In this document: in pieces, positions 48,792-61,055 of the stretch | Layout of the letters: every line of letters starts with the position of its first letter | How positions within the stretch are numbered: the first letter of the stretch is position 1 | Origin: Bombus terrestris | Taxonomy: Eukaryota; Arthropoda; Insecta; Hymenoptera; Apidae | DNA: 64,000 bases | NCBI RefSeq assembly: GCF_910591885.1 | Contig: NC_063271.1 | Span: forward strand, 1,481,001-1,545,000 | Direction of reading: 5' to 3' | The notes under the pieces: model-generated | What the model was told of the DNA's origin: nothing | The model's database searches: none | The model's input: the letters and a program-made list of their open reading frames with translations, nothing else | Made by a program: the position numbers and the translations under genes

Positions 48792-51700
48792 GGCTTCTTT
48801 CTCGGTAGCAAGGTTCGAGTCGGCAGAGAGGTAGAGGACCCCCGGCGTGCTCTCCTGCTGTGACCGGTAGCTATCCTCTGTCCCGTTCGTAATACCTATG
48901 GAGAAGGTGTGTGCGTGCATCGTGATCCAGAGACGTGTGCACACGTACACGGTACACGGTGGTTCGATGCGACTCGGTGTGCGCGATCGAGGACGCTCGT
49001 GACGCCTGGAAAAGGACCGGAGGCGCACGCCATACCGATATTAATATTCCATCCTGAAACGTGATAAATCACCAAAGGATACGTCGTTCATCCCCAGCGG
49101 CGTCCTCGTCGCCCATCTCGTGTTACCCCGCAAGGTCACCGCGGTTCGACTCTCCCGGCCGTGGTTCCGTGGATTCCGTGCGAGTGACGCGATCCTCGAG
49201 ACGGGTTCAACCGAAGAACGATCGTTCGAGAGACGACAATTATTCTAATTGGTTCGGCTACCTGGCTGAGACGCCCGGCAACGCCTTCCTTCTTCTCGCG
49301 TTCGAGAAAAGCTAGGGAATAATCCGAACTGTTAGACCGTTGGAGGGTCCGTGCTCGGCATTCAGACGAAATCGTTCGACGATGGCTAGGGTTCCTCGAG
49401 TTTGCTTAATAAGTAGACGGATCCGGTGGTTGCACTCGAATTAGTCCAAACTCCGTTCCGTGAGACAAAGCTGATCGTCGATCGATCGTAAGCCGGCAGC
49501 CCGACGTTGGTCACTTCGCTGAGAGTTGTGGGAAAGAAACGGAAACGCTTCGGCTAGGAAGCACTCGTAGGCGAAATTTGCCGGGAATGAGATCGATCGA
49601 ACGGGGATCGAAGTAGCGTGGAGAGTCATCGAAGGTAGTAACCGCGGGGGTTTCACGGAATACATCGGCGTTGGCCGTCGCGAAAGACGAGAGGCCACGA
49701 CGGTCTTCCCTCGACGGTCGTGCTTCTCTCACGGCACTCGAGGTTCGCGTCGGTATCGGTTGCCGGCGCGGCAGCGAGAGAAAAAAAGAGCAGAACCACG
49801 ATCGTTCCGACCCCCAACAGCGCGATCGAATAAAAATGTGCGCCGAGGACGTCTACGTTAGACGACGCGGTACCGCGATCGAACCACGGGAATTTCAACC
49901 CCTGCTGCGCCACCGACTGCGACCCTCTACCGTCCTCGCGAGCTTCGATACCCTGCACCCTCTCTGTTCACAGGGTATTTCTGTAGCGGCAGCCACACGC
50001 AAAGTGCCACGCGTTCTATATATGCGTTTCGTTGCTTTGGTGCGAGTTAAAACGCCGCAAACACACGGGTGCCGTGTAAATTCTTGCTTGGAGGTCCGTG
50101 AACCGCCGCGTCCTTCTCTTCTACCTTCGACCAAACTCCCAACAAACGACGACGGATCTTTAAACTAGCCGATGAATCGTGTTTCCTCCGTAATCCCCTT
50201 GTTGCTCGAGGAAAGCTATAATTCGTGCGCGAGGCCTTGGATACCGATCCGGTGCCCATGTCCATTAGTAAATAAAAGACAAGACCGCGTCGAGCTACCG
50301 AAAACGATTCTCTCGTTGGCGAGTCGGGGATCTCGGAAATTCCCTCTGGGCCTGTGGAAGATGTTTCGCCGGTGGAATACCGAAATCAAATCTAAATGAA
50401 AGATCGGAGAGGCTGACGGTGGGGGCAGAGGGTGGAGAAACCTCTTTCGGCGTTCCATGGACGCGTAAGCTGCGCGACAAGGAGGTACGCGGAGAGTAGA
50501 GAGAAAAAGGAAGAGAGAAGGAGAACGAAGGAGAGGTGGAAGGATCAAGGGAAAGGGCTATCTCCGGCGGATCTCAATCTAAAAACTCCGAACATATTTT
50601 CTCGAGTTTAGAGCCGGGTCCGGATCTCATTGGTCCCGCTGGAATCTCCGTCTTTGGCTGTCCGTCTTTCTCCTTCGACCTTTTCATCCTTTCCCTTCCT
50701 TTTCTCCGTCTCTTCTACCTGTTCGCCGCGTTCTTCGAGATCAAAGCGCGCCGACGCCGGCAGTTCGGTCCGTGGGGTGTCATGCGAGACGAGGGGTGGC
50801 AATCCATCCGGTGCAAGGGACGAGAGAAAGCTGTTGGTACCATATTCGTTAATATCCTTGCGTAGGGCCGCTGGGGGTATCTAAGGCCGGCAGCCGGTAT
50901 CACGGTTCCGCGCAACCATTCACGATGCCGAATCGTCGAAATCGCTTCTTGGAAATTTTCGTTTTCGCGCGTTTCACACGATACGATCCATCGATGGTGA
51001 ACCACCTGCTATACGTTTTATGTACGGTTGCTCGTGGTTATCGACGATAAATTTATTCGTCCAACTTCGCGTATCCAGATATCCGAGATCTTAGATCTAA
51101 CGATAAACGCTTCTAAACAGATTGGAAACGCTGCTCTGCCAACATCGCGCGCGAACACACCGTATACGGTATCGTCGTCAATGCGGAATGGACGTCGCGA
51201 CTCGTCAACTTGTATATCTGTACACGTCGATCGAATTGTCACGGAAAAATGAAAAGCGACGTGCCGAAAATTTATAAGATACGATCGGATGAAAGTCGAG
51301 ACACCAGGTATATACCGGACGTTGATCATCCTCGAGTTAAGATCGACAGACAATGGCAGCCCGCGCTCCTCGGGAAATCCTTAATTTTTTTCTTCCTTTT
51401 AACGTCTATCTTTCGTCTGGCATCTGCCGTGTCGCCATCAGGATGTCGCTCGCGCCACCACTCTCTGTCCCCTTATTACGTCCAACCCCCTAATGCCTTC
51501 TTGATCGTTTCTTAATCTCTCCACGAGCGTAGTTTCTTTCATCCGTGTGTACAATGTGTACGATATGGCTTCTTGCGACGTAACGCAAGTTGGACGGTGA
51601 ACGATACGTGGAACGAAGCGAACGCGTGATTCCGAAGGGGGGAAAGAAGTAACTTTTTCGAATCGCTCGTATGCCGCAACTATCGGTGATATCACAGCGT

Positions 51701-54415
51701 GATAACGACGCGAAACAACATACTGCTTGTACTATGTCAAAATTCGTATCTTGCTACGAGCAATATCGGAGAACCACCCGCGGTGTTCTTATCTAACAAG
51801 CAGCGAGATGTGCCACTTCTCACGTAGATAGCTTTTCTCCTCTTACGAAGATCGTGAGCATCGGTTCTTCGACAATCTCGAGTACCCCGCTGGCATGATC
51901 GATCGTCCAGAAAAATCCGATACACGCAACGTTAAAAAAATGCGAACAACACCGCGACAAAAAATGCATCGCCGTTCTTTTCTACGCTTATCTGGATTAC
52001 CGTGTTATTTAGCGCGTAAATCGATCGAAATAGAATGTTTTCGTCGCGATACAGATAAGAAAGAAGAAAAGATGCTACAACGAAAGTTTGCCTTAAAAAC
52101 CGGTTGAGAACCACTGCCGCTGATAGCAACAGGTGGATCTTGATCTTGACTCTGGCGCTTGTTTACCAACGCGCACGAGACCAATTCTGACCCGCGATTC
52201 CAGATTAGATTGCCGTTCGATTAGCATCCTGACGAAGAAACGTCCATCGTCTCGCATCGATAAATTACTCCGCCGGAGACCGTTCGATCCGAAATTGGCG
52301 AATAGGTACTTGCGCGCGAAAATCCAAAATTTTGCCTGTAACAAAGGAAACGCGGTAAAATTAATCGAAGGATCGTCCTCGAAGAACGCTATGAAGAGAG
52401 TTGGAAATTTTCTCATGGAGCGTAAAGTTCGTCCGCTTTCGAAGGGTCACAAATCTCGCCTAGTTTCCCTGGTTTTGTTCGCGAAAGATCGAACCGTGGG
52501 GAATGAGCGAACAGCGACGTTCGATTTTTCATTTCGCAGAGAATGGTCCATTTATCGTAACGTTCAGGGTCGGTTGGCACGCATCTGCCGCGGAAACGTC
52601 GCTTTCCACTCGAAGATAGTTTCGTAAGCAATTCTTGTTTGCTCGTTCGAAAGCAAAAGCCAGATGATTCTCGTAATCGTAACCTTGACACACTATATAG
52701 TTTATCGATATTTCCATTGACATTCGTAAGATATTTTCGGTAACGTTGAGAATCGTCGTAGATACGATCCGAGTCGGTTAACTCTGTAATACCAGCGATA
52801 CGCGATCGTTCGACCCATGATCGAACCCACGATGATTATTGACGGCTCGTTGATCTTTTTAGTCGCACGCGAGGTTGTTTGCGCGCGATGATCGAACGCT
52901 AGAGGATCGGAATAAATTCAAGGTCGGCCCATCAACGGAAACGGGCTCGAATCGATCGTCTCGACCGATCCGAATGCACCCACGGACATATTCGGCTTTC
53001 GAGCAGCTGCCCCCTACTCGCGACGAACGCGATTAGTTTCGTGTAATCTGTTCGATACCGCGAATCCGGCAGCGCTTGCGAGACAACTAACCGTCGCGAT
53101 TGGTGGTCCGTGACGAGAACGCTTGCGTAACTAGAAATTTTTTCTTCGTTAAGATAGCTCGAGGCTCGACGTCAGACGTTTACTGCGACGCACCTCGCCG
53201 CTTCTTCCACTGAAACTTCGTAGAGGGGGCCCGGTTTTATTTGCCCGTCGCTATTCCGTGACAAATTCCTTCTTCTTCCTTGAAATCGTCGCGGTTCGAA
53301 CGTACTCGACGAATTTTATCTCGCATGTTCTTTCAATAGGGGCGGCTACGCGACGATCGGTTCACGATCCCTCCGTTCTAACTTTTATCGACGCGATTCT
53401 CCGTCCAAGAATCGGCTGGCCCCCGATTATCGTCGATCGAATCGCGATCGCGACTAATTCATCGATCACGATCGTTAATATCGTTACGATACGATTATGG
53501 AGAACACGCGTCCGTGCATGGTGGCGACGAGACCTTGGTCCAACGAACGATTTTGAAACGTAAGCGCGAGGGGGCCCACCCACGGTGCGACCACGTGCTA
53601 CTTGCGATGCTGAAATTTTGACTTGTAGGAGGGAATTACTCGAGTCGAGGTCTATTGACTCAGCTTGCGAGCGCCCATTCGCGGCAACGCGTTAATGCGA
53701 GTCGCGATAACGTTGCGCAGGCTTCTCAGAGATACCTACGCAGAACTTTGTTCTCATCCACATGGCGGGGAAAGAGGTACATTGAATAGGATTCACGGGT
53801 GCGAATCCTAAACGATTATAGCACCTGTCGTTATCTTTTTCCTCGCTCAAGGCACAGAATCATCGATTTTCGTCGCAACGACTGGTTACAGATCGATTCA
53901 GAAGCTGCTACCGATGATTAAACGTGGCGACGTTCGAATAATCCAGCTGACGTCCGAGTTTCGAGAATTCCGAGTTATTTCGAGATAGCTTGACGATTCT
54001 CTACGATTCCTCGAAACATTAGCTGTCGTACGTTACTCGAAGACGCAACAAATTGGAAGATTTCGAGAGTAGCGATATATTCTTTCGTTTTTGGACATGT
54101 AAATATAGAAAATAAAAAAGAAAAGTTACTCGACGAAACGTTCGTATAAATCGTGTTCGTCGAAGCGCATTGGCTTTCGAGATAAGCTACCGACAAACAA
54201 TCATCGATCATCCTGTAAATTCCAAATGTTGGCAAAACTGGCGCCGTTTTCATCTTCCGTAACATAACGAGTTATCCAACGTTGCTTTCGAAGATATCGG
54301 TAAGTCCACACTGTTCCGTCCACTGACGCATTGCAGTTGGTTGTTATCAACGTCGGTGTATTAGTGCGCCCGGGCGGAGAGGCGTGGGACGTTATCGGCG
54401 ACGATAGCGCGGCTA

Positions 54416-54447
54416 TATATAAAGCGGCTGGTTCGTCGTTGACATTA
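54416..54447 (+). promoter_or_regulatory. TATA-box core promoter
   Basis: TATATAAA at 54416-54423 is flanked by GC-rich DNA. TTAGTT at 54445-54450 resembles an insect initiator (TCAGTY) and puts its A at 54447, 31 bases from the first T of the TATA box. It faces the GLIS-type gene, whose ATG is 1.26 kb downstream, and is the best candidate for its promoter. The assignment is inferred from strand and distance. Confidence 0.6.
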
Positions 54448-55710
54448 GTTCCACGTTCGTTGCAGCCTTTTCGCAACAGACGGCTTCCTCTTGTTCTTCG
54501 ACTGGCTTTCTTCTCCCTTCTCCGTCCTACGCTGCGCGTTCTCCGTCTATCGGTCTTTGGCTCTTAAGTTACTCGACGAGGATCATCGATACGCGTCTGC
54601 GCCAGTAGTCGACCACCGTGGTACGCGATTCATCGACGTCCCTGGGGGGTAACTCTGACCACCTGATCATCGACGCGTCACGCTGCCAACCGGAGCCGAG
54701 ATCTTCGCTGCGAGATAAAGAGGGAAGTCGAGGCGGAGAGATCGAGCGACGAGATACGAGGAAAGAGAAACGAAAAGATGGAGGCGACGTTGTTCTAGCG
54801 TCAACAGGAGCCGATCTCTGGAGCGTTTGACGGACCAGCAGTAGGCATCAGAGGGGGCTGTTCCGTGCGCCACGGAAGCCTCAAGTCGATTCGATCGGGG
54901 CTGCAAATCGAATCGGTGGTATCGTTCGGCGAAAGCGACGGCCTCCACGAGGAAAGGGTGTTCGCGTTTGATGAGTCTGTCACGGGCCAGCCTAGTTATG
55001 TTCTCGATCGAGTACAGCAAACAATTCCTGAGCTACCGTATACTCAAGTCGAACCGGTTCAAGTACATCTGACGATACGGACTCGGACTAAGTGTGATAA
55101 AAGTGTGCGCGCTACGGCGAAAGTGTGTATGTGAGCGTACTGTGCCGTGCTCGACTTGTCGTTGGCGACGGTGTTCAGGAAAAGGAATCGAAAGCGCGAC
55201 CAGGTTCGAAAGAGAGCCGACGAGGATACGGCAAGACCTGGAAAGTCTTGTTCGCGATTTTCATCGATGCGCCGATCGTTCTCTCTGTTCGTTACGAATT
55301 GAGGTAAACGAGACGTCACCTTCGAAACTCGTTGATAAGACGACATTTTCGGAGGCGTTTGAGGTCGCGATTCGAGGAAAGGACGATTCCGATCAACGGG
55401 TGGCACGAGTCGATCACAGCCAGATAGATATAGGCAGCCGATGAAACAAGATTACATTCCTAAAACTTACGTATTTCAACGTGCTCCTTTCCATCCTGCA
55501 AATCCATTCCAAATTCTATCAAATTGTCCGTCAAAGTAAACGCGATAGTTTTTCAATTTTTCCGATCCTTTCTCACCATAATTCTCGTTGATCCAGGCAA
55601 CGTACACGGCGATCCGGTATCAGGAAAATTTGCACGTTTTTCGATCGAATTGGCGAGTTCCTCGACATAACGAAATTAAAGGGAACAGATAAATACAAGA
55701 AAGAATAAAC
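54448..55710 (+). other. Probable 5' leader of the GLIS-type gene
   Basis: Several ATGs and stops lie between the TATA promoter and the start codon, so either upstream ORFs or a 5' intron are expected. A pyrimidine-rich stretch ending GATCCAG (about 55608) looks like a splice acceptor. Possible donors are GGTAACT near 54647 and AGGTAAAC near 55302. Confidence 0.4.
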
Positions 55711-58700
55711 ATGATCGTTTACGTTCCGGGTAGAATGCCAAGCCACGTTGGTCCGTACGGCTCTGTTCGCTATCCGGGCACGCTGCTAGGAGTGGTGCCG
55801 GGTTTTTACAGCCCGATTTCCGGTTACTCGACCAGCCCAAACCCCAGCTACTACGAGAGCCTCAGCCTGCAACAACAAGCACCGCTGGACCTTCCGGTTT
55901 GGCCACGAAGCATGCCGATCGAGGAAGAACTCGCAACTTCCCCGTCGGCTGTGATACCGGGTTTGGGAGTCTCGCCGGATGGGTTGGCAAACGGTGGACC
56001 ACCTAGTCCAGCTCACAGCGACTCGGACGCCTCCAACTCCAGCTTGGAACTTGGCTCCATTCGACGTGGCGAAAATGCTCAACTAAAATGCAGGTAAATT
56101 ATACACCGCTATTTCGATTCTAAAATAGTCCTAAGCTAGAGTTTCGTTACAAATTTTCAGAGACAATTCGAGATGCTGTTCGTTCGAGTAGTAAAGATAT
56201 TTTGCCAACGCCCAGTGTGTTACCGTACGCTTGTGCGGAACAGAATTTGCGAATACGCGATCGTTATCTAAATGGAACGCGGATATGTCAGACCCGACCG
56301 AGTCTGAAACGCCTGTTTATTTTCGGTCGTGCATCTCGTTATCAGAAAAATTGCTTAATGCGCAATTACGTTTTCTTTCCCTCGTCCCTCGTCCAAACGA
56401 CTCGCTTCGGGCGACTCTTTGCTTCGTTTGCTTTCCGCTTCGTTCGCCTTTTTCACACGAGGAACGTTTTTAGTCGACGATGGTCACCGACGATCAGTTT
56501 CTACGCGAAACGCGCGCAATTCACGCGCGACTCTCTTAAGTGACGCTAATTTATCCGTGGCGCGCGCGCGCGGTTACGTTCGCAGCACGCGTCCCATTCC
56601 GGTTCTAACCAGTTTCCCGTATCCGTCGCGATATCAAACGGCACTCTGCTCTTTTTCCACGTCTTTCCTTCTCTTTCTTTGCTCTCCCCTTGCCGCTAGA
56701 TTCGACCGAGACTCCAAAGTCGTCTGTCTAGCAGCCAGGTTCTTCGATCGAAATTCGCGCGAATCGATCGAGGGAAACACCTTATCAAGTTTCACAGACT
56801 TGAACAAGAATCCAGCAAGCGCGAGAGCCACAAGTTGGAAAGAGAAAAAAAACAAAGTATAAAAATAAGTAAAGCCAGCGCGGGGGATAGCAAGATATCG
56901 AAGCGGTTAACGAATCTAAGTGATTACCATATTAGAAAAAAATGTCAAATTTCGATAACCCTGAAATAACGATACGCGATTACACGGTAAGATGGCATTC
57001 GCGGGCTCGATTCGCGTTCTGCTTCGTTGAGAAGATTTCGGTTGGCGAAACGGTGCGATCGTTTATCGCGTCAACAACTCGTTACGTGTTCGCGCTTTGC
57101 ATGTGGTAGCCTCGTGCACTCGGGAATGCCTGCTTTGTTATCACCGTGGCAATCGTGGACGATGTTGTCGTCGCATCGTTGTAATTGCGATGCTCGTACG
57201 CGTCACACGCCGAATCTTTCGTTTTCCTTGAAATTCGATAAACGCTGAATTTTCCGTGAAATCGCAGGATCGCGAACGTGAGTCTGATAAAAGCGAGAAA
57301 ATTCTACCGACGATTACGCGAGTACGTAAGAGCGGTTCCGAGGGATTGGTTGCCATCGCCTTGATCCGCAACCTTTTACGCGATCATATCGTTCACGGAT
57401 GCGACGTCGTTCGCTGCGATGGTATCAAAGCCCATGTGTCCAGATAAACTGGTGTCAAGCGACGCCAATTGCACAACGGACGGAATTGGTATCAATTGAT
57501 CGGTTGAACGGATGTTCTTGACGTAAATCGCGCGTCGATATTTCAACCGAACGCCCGCGTCGCGTCGTTTCAATCCCGCTATTTACGTTTATGTACGTCG
57601 GCTCTGGTTCACGTGATAGCATGCTACTGGCGGCGCAACCTTGAAGACCAAGGAAGAACTCGAGTCGATCTCGAAGCGAACGAGACTTTTCGAAGGTTTT
57701 ACGAGCGTTTCTCTCGAGTTCGAAGCGCAGGGATAGCGACGCGCGAATCGATCGAACGATCAAGATGCACGGGGCGACCCTTCTCGCGCGTGTTGGTTAT
57801 ATTTAGAAATTCCCGGTATATGAGCGACAGGGAGAATAAGTAATATAAATAGATCGATTGACGGGAAGAATACAACGTTCGAGATATTGGCCTTAAACGA
57901 TAATTATCTTATGAACGGCACGATTGATAGGAACGATTCAGCGATCAAAGATCAATAGCCCTAAACGTTTCGCGACTATTCCCGTGCGATCGCTTAATAC
58001 GTAGTTACTTACGTTCCCGATACTGACGGACGACACAGCGAGTCGAATTAAAATTGTACTGGCGAGACCAAAGGCTAACGCGTCTTGCTCCAATTCGCAG
58101 ATGGCAAAATTGTGGTCGTTGGTTCACATCCTTGGAACAGCTGGCAGGACACGTTGCGCGACTTCATGCTGCGCCGGGACCACGTGGTCTTTTTTACTGT
58201 GGCTGGGAAGGGTGTGCCAGAGGTGAACGTGGATTTAACGCCAGGTAAAACCTTCTTCTTATTTTTCTAGAATTTAAAACCGATCGAGTTTCGAGTTTTA
58301 CCTCGCTACTTTTTTCGTTATCCAGGTACAAGATGCTGGTGCACGTTCGAACGCACACGAACGAGAAACCGCATCACTGTTTCCAATGCGACAAAAGCTT
58401 CAGCAGAGCGGAAAACCTGAAGATTCACGCTCGTTCTCATACCGGTGAACGCCCTTACGTCTGCCCCGTCGAAGGCTGCAACAAAGCTTACTCCAACTCC
58501 TCGGACAGGTTCAAGCACACCAGAACTCACGCCGTGGACAAGCCTTACTGCTGCAAGGTACCTGGCTGTCCCAAGAGGTACACCGATCCTTCCTCCCTGC
58601 GTAAACACGTGAAAACCTACAGACATTACGTGAATAATAACGACAAGGTGCAAGAGAAGAGTTTCGAGGAAAACAATTCACAGGAGAAGGCGAGATTCGA

Positions 58701-59586
58701 TACCGTAACGCCGGAGAAGCAGAGCAGCAGTACCCATTCCGAGTCGTCCGACAAGAAAGACAGCAGCATCGAGAGCAGCATATCAGGGTCTAGTCCAAAG
58801 GCCAGCAATAGCTTCGAGGAGCAAAGGAATTTCGTCGAGTGGAATAACATGTACAATCTGCAAGATCAGCGCAAGGAACAGGAGCACATCACGCCGAGGA
58901 AGGCCTACGAACAAGAAGTGAAGATCTATCCGAGAATTTATGACGAGAGTTACATAATACCGGACAGAATTCAGGTGAATCCCATGTACGTATCCAACAA
59001 CCCGATCATCAAGGAGAGCCCACCTCAATCGGTTCAGTCGGTCTCGCCTCAGACCAGTCCACACCATGTCCCCGACACGTTGCCTCATATCGGAATGCAG
59101 TCGACGCCCATCAAAATCGAGGAATCCATCGAATGCCCCAATAAGGTCAGCACGGTCGATTACAGGAACATCGAGTCGATTATCAACAGCACGCCCTGCA
59201 AAAAGGAGAACGTCGTTATTTGCGATCCAGTGAGACATTCTGTGATAAAACGAGCGGAAGACCTGAAAATGGAGGTCGAGCAAATACCGACCAAGGAGGA
59301 TATGTGCAAAGACACCACCGATTGCTGTTGTCGTCACAAATGTTGCGTGCACAGTAACGACAATATCTTGGAGAAAACGAAGATCCTGTCGGATTTAATC
59401 CTCAAGACGCAGAATCCTCTGTTCAGACACCTGTTGGGCACGGTGGATCTGCAATACGGATTACAGAATATGTGGGGCAACATCGTGGACACGAACAATA
59501 CCTGCGGACAAGACCTTCGAGTTAAGAACGAGAATGTGGTAGAGATGGAGCAGGATCTTCCATTGGATTTGACAATCAATAAATAA
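55711..59586 (+). CDS. GLIS2-type five-zinc-finger transcription factor (sugarbabe/lame duck family)
   Basis: Sequence-specific nuclear transcription factor of the Gli/Zic/GLIS group. Three exons: 55711-56093, 58101-58244 and 58326-59586, with introns of 2007 and 81 bp. Phases join TGC-AG|A-TGG and GCC-AG|G-TAC, giving 595 residues. Five C2H2 fingers start at C127, C161, C194, C222 and C252; finger 1 (CRWQNC) is split by intron 1 and finger 2 by intron 2. GFNARYKM, SRAENLKIH, YSNSSDRFKHTRTH and RYTDPSSLRKH are GLIS hallmarks, closer to GLIS2 than to GLIS1/3. PLDLP lies at 58-62 and PLDLT at 588-592; the latter fits a CtBP-binding motif. An in-frame TAA at 55690 precedes the ATG. Drosophila relatives are sugarbabe and lame duck; I cannot choose between them. 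Confidence 0.92.
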
Positions 59587-60630
59587 GGAGAATTTTTCAC
59601 GTCGTATAGAAGTTAGCGTTGCAACGAGTAAAATTAGAACGCTCAGAACTTTGTAGGTATATTTTTCTCGCAACGAATTGATGAATTTTTTAAATTCTGG
59701 AGAAGCGGATATCTTGAACTATCGACCGTGGCCAGAGTTCGAACATCTTCAAGGCCGTCCTGGAATCGAGTGCCTCGAGTTTCCGTACTCTTTAGCGAGT
59801 CTATTTTTATAATTTAAAAATATTCTTAGGTCGTAACGTCTTATTCGATATTTTTATAAATCCAGGGCGACTTTGAACATTCTTGAATTTGAATTTCTAC
59901 TCGGGCCATGGTTTTTACTTCCGTCATTTTACGTCAAATTAGTTTTTCGAGATTAGCGAGGCTGCATAAAACGTTTGAGGATTATTATTTTTGCCTAGTT
60001 TATTCGATTCGATGATAACTAAAAACTATAAAAGTCGATTAATAGTAGAGGGAGATAACGGTTGATAAAATGTATCGGTTTGAAGGAAGGTTGGTGTTGG
60101 CGAAAAGAAAGTTGTCCGTTTTCGTCAGACTGTGAAGCCAAATATATTGTAATACGTTAATGTCTGTCGAACGATGAAGTTAGTCGAAGCAGAAATAGTT
60201 TGATATCGAATGAGGTTTGCTCAATCTTAATTCGTTAATAACTCCTTTAGCAACGTAATTAGAAGAGTCTCAGATTTAGATTTACGGGTAGTTCGAACGA
60301 TCGTCTAGAACGAAATCATCGTCGATACCTGTATATACACACGTTAAACCAAAACCTAACAAACAAAATAGAGTAAAGTAAATAAGAACATGCGAGGTAC
60401 GTGTTTCATAAAACTCCCAAGTAACATTACGGTCAAACGACCGCTGTATCATAATGTGTCCGAAAGAAGTGATCCGATATGTAATGTTCAACATCTATGT
60501 ATAATATGTATATAAAGTTGTATTATGTATAAGGTATTCAAGATGTTAGACGTATGAAGGAAAGTACTGCAATGAGAAAAGCGTGTTTAACGACATTAAA
60601 CTATTCAATAAAAACATTATTTATGTAAAA
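59587..60630 (+). other. 3' UTR of the GLIS-type gene
   Basis: AT-rich, without supported coding sequence, running from the stop codon to the AATAAA at 60607. A downstream T-rich element follows the signal. Confidence 0.6.
60607..60612 (+). terminator. Polyadenylation signal of the GLIS-type gene
   Basis: Canonical AATAAA about 1.0 kb after the stop codon, followed within 25 bp by the T-rich tract TGTTTATTTTTTTCTT. Confidence 0.65.
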
Positions 60631-60634
60631 AATG

Positions 60635-60640
60635 TTTATT
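60635..60640 (-). terminator. Polyadenylation signal of Nup54
   Basis: AATAAA on the minus strand about 415 bp after the Nup54 stop codon, only 22 bp from the convergent gene's own signal. A T-rich stretch on the minus strand (complement of ATGTAAAAAA) follows. Confidence 0.55.
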
Positions 60641-61055
60641 TTTTTCTTAGCACATAACAAGTTTCATCTAACCCTCGATGTCGGAAGTATTGTATAACCG
60701 CATTTTTGATAACATCAACGAAAGAATATGAGTCGCGGTCATATTCCGCGACTATAAAAAATTTCTCTCTTTTTAAATATCGCCAAAACAGGTTGGTTCG
60801 ATATTGACATTAGTCAGTTACTTTCGAGCAAAATAAAGTTTAACATCGTAAAGACACGTGTTTAACACATAATAAAAAAATCAGTAGTTGCAGTTAGGAA
60901 GTAGATTCAGGATGAATATGGCACCAATTTTACGGAGGTGCAGTATCTTTGTTGTTAGCCGGATTTACAATCTTATTATCGGCAATAATAATGACCATAT
61001 CTCTTTGAGTATGTTGGCAAAATACGCAAGAAAATTGCGTTGCTATATGTCATTC

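Larger units (their letters stand above)
41931..54413. other. Gene-free CpG-rich stretch upstream of the GLIS-type gene
   Basis: No supported gene. Contains a cluster of small palindromes at 42665 and a purine-rich block at 48616. ORFs of 100-176 codons occur but are crossed by others on the opposite strand and carry no recognisable domain. Distal regulatory DNA of the zinc-finger gene is the simplest guess. Confidence 0.45.
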
